A stretch of DNA of 11,716 nucleotides, from the NCBI GenBank assembly GCA_029058705.1, contig JAIDXA010000001.1:1-11716 (forward strand), in the 5' to 3' direction. Position numbers and translations under genes: made by a program. The notes under the pieces were generated by a model, which worked only from the letters and a program-made list of their open reading frames with translations, did no database searches and was not told where the DNA came from. Numbering within the stretch: position 1 is the first letter of the stretch; each line of letters opens with the position of its first letter. This document shows positions 7,757 to 11,716 of the stretch, piece after piece. This DNA is from Paramuribaculum sp. Lineage in GTDB: Bacteria; Bacteroidota; Bacteroidia; Bacteroidales; Muribaculaceae.

Positions 7757-8492
7757 GGTTGAAGAAACCGAGTCGACAAATTCGCTTGCTGTCAGACTGC
7801 TGTCGGAATACAGCGCGCCGTTTGGCGTCATGGCATACCGCCAGACGGCCGGCCGCGGGCAGCGTGGCAACAGCTGGGAGTCGGCTCCGGGAGCCAATGT
7901 GACGATGTCGGTTGTCTGTTGTCCGGATACGGTTCGGGCAGCCGACCAGTTCATAATTTCCCAGGCGATCTCTGTCAGCATAGTGGATGTGTTGTGTCAT
8001 TATTTACCGGACCATGTCGCGGATATCGCTGTCAAATGGCCAAACGACATTTATGTCGGCGATAATAAGATCTGCGGCATTTTGATCGAGAATTCGCTCA
8101 ATGGCAATTCTATAGTGAGAAGCGTCGTTGGAGTCGGGTTGAATGTGAACCAGACTGAATTTGTCAGTGATGCGCCTAATCCGGTTTCCATGAAGCAGCT
8201 GTCGGGTTGCGGTTTCAATGTCGATGATGTAGCCGGACGGATTGGCGAGACTTTTCTGCGTGTTTTTGATTCGGCAAGGAGTTCCGATGGATCTGCAAAA
8301 CTGAGAGACCGCTATTTTTCGATGTTGTGGCGGTCGGATGGGTACTATCCTTATGTTGAAACGGCCACCGGCCACCGTTTTGAGGCGATGATCAGCGATA
8401 TTGGCCGGTCGGGTCTTCTCACGCTGACAGAGCGCGACGGCCGCAGCCGCACGTATGCATTCAAAGAGGTGCAGGCCTGTCTCGGAGACTGA
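7743..8492 (+). CDS. birA: Biotin--[acetyl-CoA-carboxylase] ligase
   Basis: This 249-residue cytoplasmic enzyme activates biotin with ATP and attaches it to the biotin-carrier lysine of acetyl-CoA carboxylase and related enzymes. Visible motifs are ESTNS (10-14), the biotinyl-AMP loop RQTAGRGQRGNSW (33-45), the central KWPNDIYVGDNKICGILIE (98-116) and VGVGLNVNQTEF (129-140). The small C-terminal domain covers about 195-249. There is no N-terminal helix-turn-helix, so this is a monofunctional (class I) ligase rather than a repressor. The ATG at 7743 is preferred; an in-frame TTG at 7734 is possible. The ATG lies inside the end of the fucosidase gene, overlapping it by 14 nt in another frame, so translation is probably coupled. 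I found no TAnnTTTG promoter in the 250 bases upstream. It converges on asnA with a 12-nt gap. Confidence 0.94.
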   Translation: MDLIKVEETESTNSLAVRLLSEYSAPFGVMAYRQTAGRGQRGNSWESAPGANVTMSVVCCPDTVRAADQFIISQAISVSIVDVLCHYLPDHVADIAVKWPNDIYVGDNKICGILIENSLNGNSIVRSVVGVGLNVNQTEFVSDAPNPVSMKQLSGCGFNVDDVAGRIGETFLRVFDSARSSDGSAKLRDRYFSMLWRSDGYYPYVETATGHRFEAMISDIGRSGLLTLTERDGRSRTYAFKEVQACLGD

Positions 8493-8501
8493 CCAACGAT
8501 T

Positions 8502-8528
8502 CTGTCAGAGTAGATGGATATCTGACAG
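8502..8528. repeat. Hairpin at the birA/asnA convergent junction
   Basis: CTGTCAGA (8502-8509) and TCTGACAG (8521-8528) form a perfect 8-bp inverted repeat with an 11-nt loop. It starts 10 nt after the birA stop and covers the asnA stop and its last codons. The position suits a bidirectional terminator for the two converging genes. However, neither side has a clear T-run, so termination is only inferred. Confidence 0.4.
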
Positions 8529-9539
8529 TTCGCATATGCTGCGCTGTTCTTCGGGCCATATCGACGCCTGGACTTCACCTATGTGGGCTTTCTGGAGCAG
8601 AAACATGCAAAGGCGGCTTTGTCCGATTCCGCCTCCGATCGACGGGGGCAGTTCGCCGGCAAGAAGCCGTGAGTGGAACGGGAGTTCGGCCCTGTTTTCA
8701 CATGAACAGGCTGCGAGCTGGCGGTCAAGTGCTTCAGGACTGACCCTGATTCCCATTGACGATAGTTCGACGGCGCGCTCGAGAATGTTGTCCCATACGA
8801 GTATATCACCGTTAAGGCCGTAGAAACCGTCGCTGTTGATCGTGCTCCAGTCGTCGTAGTCAGGTGCGCGTCCGTCATGCGGCTCACCATCGCTCAGCGG
8901 GGCTCCGATTCCGATGAGGAAAACAGCTCCGCACTCTTTTGCCGCCGCGTCCTCGCGTTCGCGTGGAGTCAGGCCGGGATAGCGCTGGAGGAGTTCCTCG
9001 GAGTGGATGAATGTTATTTCTTCGGGAAGCCGGGGTGTGATGTGGGGGAAATTCCGATAGACTTCGAGTTCGGTCTGTCGGATTGCGTTATAGATTTTTT
9101 CGACAGTCGTTTTCAAATAGTCGAGGTTGCGGTCAGTGGGGTTGATGGTCTGTTCCCAGTCCCATTGGTCAACATAGAGTGAATGCAGGTTGTCAAGGTC
9201 TTCGTCGGCGCGGATGGCGTTCATGTCTGTGTAGAGCCCGAATCCTGGAGCGATGTCATATGCTTCGAGTTTTGTGCGTTTCCATTTTGCAAGGGAGTGG
9301 ACGACTTCGGCGTATCTGTCGTCAAGAGCGGCCACAGGGAACCTGACAGCCCGTTCATATCCGTTCAGGTCATCGTTGAGACCGGTTCCCGAAAGTACAA
9401 ACAGCGGTGCCGTTACGCGGCGTAGGTTGAGCGAGGCGGCAAGCAGTGACTGAAAGTGGTCTTTTACAAGTTTTATTGCGATTTCGGTAGTTTCAGGCAG
9501 AAGTTTCAGCTTGTATTTTTTGGGGATGAGTAGCGGCAT
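8505..9539 (-). CDS. asnA: Aspartate--ammonia ligase (asparagine synthetase A)
   Basis: This 344-residue cytoplasmic enzyme makes asparagine from aspartate, ammonia and ATP (to AMP and pyrophosphate) with a class II aminoacyl-tRNA-synthetase-like fold. It matches E. coli AsnA (330 residues) along its length. Shared blocks are VVHSLAKWKR in the N-terminal third, LHSLYVDQWDWE, IHSEELLQRYPGLTPREREDA (the last part less conserved), DYDDWSTINSDG, GLNGDILVWD, LSSMGIRV and GGGIGQSRL near the C terminus, followed by HIGEVQASIWP. No catalytic block appears to be missing. The start at 9539 gives an N terminus of MPLLIPKKYKLKLLPE, about 14 residues longer than the E. coli protein, as is common in Bacteroidetes. 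It follows the helicase-nuclease gene by 32 nt on the same strand and is probably co-transcribed from a promoter outside the window. Dependence on free ammonia suits an ammonia-rich gut habitat. Confidence 0.97.
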   Translation of the reverse strand: MPLLIPKKYKLKLLPETTEIAIKLVKDHFQSLLAASLNLRRVTAPLFVLSGTGLNDDLNGYERAVRFPVAALDDRYAEVVHSLAKWKRTKLEAYDIAPGFGLYTDMNAIRADEDLDNLHSLYVDQWDWEQTINPTDRNLDYLKTTVEKIYNAIRQTELEVYRNFPHITPRLPEEITFIHSEELLQRYPGLTPREREDAAAKECGAVFLIGIGAPLSDGEPHDGRAPDYDDWSTINSDGFYGLNGDILVWDNILERAVELSSMGIRVSPEALDRQLAACSCENRAELPFHSRLLAGELPPSIGGGIGQSRLCMFLLQKAHIGEVQASIWPEEQRSICELSDIHLL

Positions 9540-9543
9540 TGGC

Positions 9544-9563
9544 TTGATGGGTTTTAATGGGTT
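9544..9563. repeat. Tandem 10-bp repeat in the asnA leader
   Basis: TTGATGGGTT (9544-9553) and TTAATGGGTT (9554-9563) are adjacent 10-mers that differ at one base. On the coding strand they read as two AACCCATyAA units ending 4 nt before the asnA start codon. They fill most of the 32-nt gap between the helicase-nuclease gene and asnA. Their role is unknown; they may be a translation-control or protein-binding site, or chance. Confidence 0.5.
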
Positions 9564-9571
9564 GAAAAAGG

Positions 9572-11716
9572 TCAGCAGACACGAATTATTTCACTGTCGG
9601 ACAGATACCAGAGGTAGCCGCGTATGTCGGCATAGCCCATTGATCGCATGGCGTCGGTATAGTTTATGACCTGGTGGATATGTTCGTCAGTGCGGATGTC
9701 GCCTGATTTGTAGTCTATTATGTCGATGTGGCCGTCGGCAGTCCACACAATGCGGTCGGGGCGCAGTTTTCCGCCATTGGGAAAGAGGATCGGTCGCTCG
9801 CAGAGAATGCGCCGTGTGTCTTCAAACCATTGCCGGAGTTCTGGACGGCTTATCTGTCTGCTGAGATAGCGGCTGACGGAATCAGCTTCCTCGCGTGGTA
9901 GTTTGCCGGAATGGATGCAACGTCTGATGGCGTCGGGAAGAGAATCGATAGTCGAGATGTGGGCAAGTACGTCGTGGATGATTATTCCGCGATCCCGTGC
10001 TTTTTCGAAGTCTGGAATGTCGTCGATGCGTGTGTGAAGCCACAGATCGTCGCGATCCGATGTCGAGTAGGGGGGCATGACGAATGAATCGACGGGATCG
10101 AGGGCTGTGGGAGGTTTCAGCCGTTTTTGAGGCGGACGGGTCGGGTTGCCGTAGGTTGAGCGGCTGACGTTGGCCGGCTGTTCTTCTGCCTGGAACGGTT
10201 TGTCGGAGACTGCATCTTCTTCTGTCTCTTGATCTGCGGACTCCATAAGGCAGGAAACGGCAATGGCGTGGCCGAGGGCGTTGCCGACAGGATAGCGTTC
10301 GGAGTCTTTTTCAGTGCGGTAGATGATTGACAGTTCTTCGGTTGCGCGCGTCAGGGCAACGTAGAGAATGTTCAGCTCGTCGAGAAGCAGGTCGGTGCAT
10401 CGCTTGTTGTATTGTGGGGCGAACGCTGTCGAATCGAGAAGCTTTGACGGTCTCAGGGCAAGCAACGGGGGCACTACATCGTCGTCGATCATCGGAATTG
10501 TGGTTTTCTCGAACCATTCGTTGCCTTTGAAATCGACCATGTCGTAGGCGAGCCAAGGCACGTGTACACATGCAAATTCAAGGCCTTTGGATTTGTGGAT
10601 TGTCATGACGCGGATTGCATTCTCATCGTCGGGGGCGCTGACCGTCGCTCGTGAGCCTGTAGCGTCCCACCAGTCGAGAAACGCGTTCAGATCGCCGCTC
10701 CTCGAGCTGCTCCAGTCGGTCACGAGGTCCTGGAACGCGGAGATATACATGCATTGCGATTCAAGTTCGTCGGTCAGCATCCGTTTTATTACGCGTTCGA
10801 CCAGAGACGGAAGACTGAAACAAGCCATGCGTCCGAGATCTACCTTGATGTCGAATTCTTTGCCCGGATTCTCTATTGCCTCGACAAGTGCGCTGCATGG
10901 CGGCATGCCGCTGCTTCGGTTGTATTCGAACCGGTTGACCATCCTGCGGATCTCTTCGGCGTTGTTGCGGTGCGGGCGTTGTTCTGCCGGCGCAGTGCGG
11001 ATGTCAGCAGCGGATGTGTCATTCTCCTCTTCAGTGGGGTTGTCAAGGGTGTTGAGGTAGCGGAGAATGCTGATGATCATTCTGACTGCCGGAGCGGAGG
11101 ATATTTTCATCGCGTCATCGGAAATGACGCGTAAACCTTTGAAATCGGGGTCGGTCGCAGACAGATTTATGAGATGCGAAATGACTTTCGCTCCATGTGA
11201 CAGTCTTCTGACAAGAATGCAGATGTCTTTGCCTTTGTAGCCGGCCAGCAGCTGCCGGCGGATGCTTTCGGTCATTATTCCGAGAGCGGTAGTGGCGAAT
11301 GAGTCTATTTTTTGCGCGGTTACGGCTGTCGCTTCGATGAAGCCGTTATGGGATTTATGTTTTTTTGAGATCTGCTGGACCACATTGGAATAGACATCGT
11401 CAAGGTGAAGGTCGGCGGAAAGACGTGAAAAAATCGTGTTGTTGAAAGTGACTATGTGCGACGATGAACGCCAGTTGGTGTTTTCTCCTGGGGAATCGCC
11501 GCGGGTTGTGGCGTTGCCGGCAAATTGCCGGTCTACAGATGTGCGGAGCAGAGTGGGGTCGGATGAGCGGAATCTGTAGATGCATTGTTTTTCATCGCCT
11601 ATTATCAGGCTGTCGGCATCGGTTGCCTGCCCTTCCCTGACAAGCGGACGAAGAATATCCCACTGCATCTTGGATGTGTCCTGGAACTCGTCGATAAGGA
11701 AATGGTTGAGCCAGAC
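9572..11716 (-). CDS. addA: AddA/RecB-type UvrD-family helicase-nuclease, C-terminal part only
   Basis: The reading frame is open to the right window edge, so this is the C-terminal 714 residues of a larger protein; the family is usually over 1,000 residues. The first visible residues hold the Walker B/motif II LIDEFQDTS. Superfamily 1 motifs follow in order (visible-part numbering): GDEKQCIYRFRSSD (40-53), NTNWRSS (79-85), VMTIHKSKGLEF (370-381) and LNILYVALTRATEEL (448-462). The Walker A region is beyond the edge. A RecB-type nuclease domain ends the protein: GIIIHDVLAHI (577-587), RPDRIV (with Asp654), IIDYKSGD (Asp668, Lys670) and HQVINY (Gln682, Tyr686). The nuclease motifs are intact. 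Such enzymes process double-strand breaks for RecA loading, and in Bacteroidetes they usually pair with AddB. No AddB or RecC/RecD lies in the window, so the AddA/RecB choice is by phylum. asnA follows 32 nt downstream. Confidence 0.9.
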   Translation of the reverse strand, partial: VWLNHFLIDEFQDTSKMQWDILRPLVREGQATDADSLIIGDEKQCIYRFRSSDPTLLRTSVDRQFAGNATTRGDSPGENTNWRSSSHIVTFNNTIFSRLSADLHLDDVYSNVVQQISKKHKSHNGFIEATAVTAQKIDSFATTALGIMTESIRRQLLAGYKGKDICILVRRLSHGAKVISHLINLSATDPDFKGLRVISDDAMKISSAPAVRMIISILRYLNTLDNPTEEENDTSAADIRTAPAEQRPHRNNAEEIRRMVNRFEYNRSSGMPPCSALVEAIENPGKEFDIKVDLGRMACFSLPSLVERVIKRMLTDELESQCMYISAFQDLVTDWSSSRSGDLNAFLDWWDATGSRATVSAPDDENAIRVMTIHKSKGLEFACVHVPWLAYDMVDFKGNEWFEKTTIPMIDDDVVPPLLALRPSKLLDSTAFAPQYNKRCTDLLLDELNILYVALTRATEELSIIYRTEKDSERYPVGNALGHAIAVSCLMESADQETEEDAVSDKPFQAEEQPANVSRSTYGNPTRPPQKRLKPPTALDPVDSFVMPPYSTSDRDDLWLHTRIDDIPDFEKARDRGIIIHDVLAHISTIDSLPDAIRRCIHSGKLPREEADSVSRYLSRQISRPELRQWFEDTRRILCERPILFPNGGKLRPDRIVWTADGHIDIIDYKSGDIRTDEHIHQVINYTDAMRSMGYADIRGYLWYLSDSEIIRVC

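Noticed and set aside
1..11716. Search for tRNA or rRNA genes, CRISPR arrays, insertion sequences or phage and defence genes
   Set aside because: None was seen. The only repeats are the short ones listed, and nearly all sequence is covered by recognised genes.

Overview
The window looks like chromosome from a gut Bacteroidales bacterium, plausibly Muribaculaceae or a related family. The evidence is two exact Bacteroidetes-type promoters (a TTTG/TTG element about 20 bp upstream of TAnnTTTG), A-rich leaders without Shine-Dalgarno sites, a serine-type sulfatase beside glycosidases, a TPR-sensor histidine kinase, and a base composition near 50% GC by eye. The family-level assignment is inference.

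Layout from left to right. Positions 1-195 hold no gene, only a long imperfect stem downstream of the first gene. Positions 196-4030 are a leftward pair: a periplasmic-sensor histidine kinase (4030 to 1916) followed 34 nt later by a GH110 alpha-1,3-galactosidase (1881 to 196). Positions 4031-4246 are a divergent control region with back-to-back promoters and an inverted repeat between their -33 elements. Positions 4247-8492 are a rightward run: an S1 sulfatase, a GH29 alpha-L-fucosidase with a C-terminal F5/8-type domain 36 nt later, and birA (biotin protein ligase), which overlaps the end of the fucosidase gene. Positions 8505-11716 are a leftward housekeeping pair: an AddA/RecB-type helicase-nuclease, truncated at the right window edge, followed by asnA (ammonia-dependent asparagine synthetase). 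asnA converges with birA at a 12-nt gap.

The three secreted enzymes fit the dismantling of host mucin or blood-group glycans. GH110 enzymes remove the terminal alpha-1,3-galactose of B-type antigens, GH29 enzymes of this type remove Lewis-type fucose, and the sulfatase removes a sulfate ester, possibly 6-sulfate from GlcNAc. All three carry ordinary signal peptides and are probably periplasmic. There is no SusC/SusD pair in the window, so these are accessory enzymes that probably rely on import by another locus. The histidine kinase has no receiver or DNA-binding domain, so its response regulator must lie elsewhere.

Every complete gene belongs to a recognisable family. I found no wholly new system. 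The points most worth a second look are the kinase/glycosidase arrangement around the shared control region, and the essential gene birA overlapping the end of a glycan-degradation operon.
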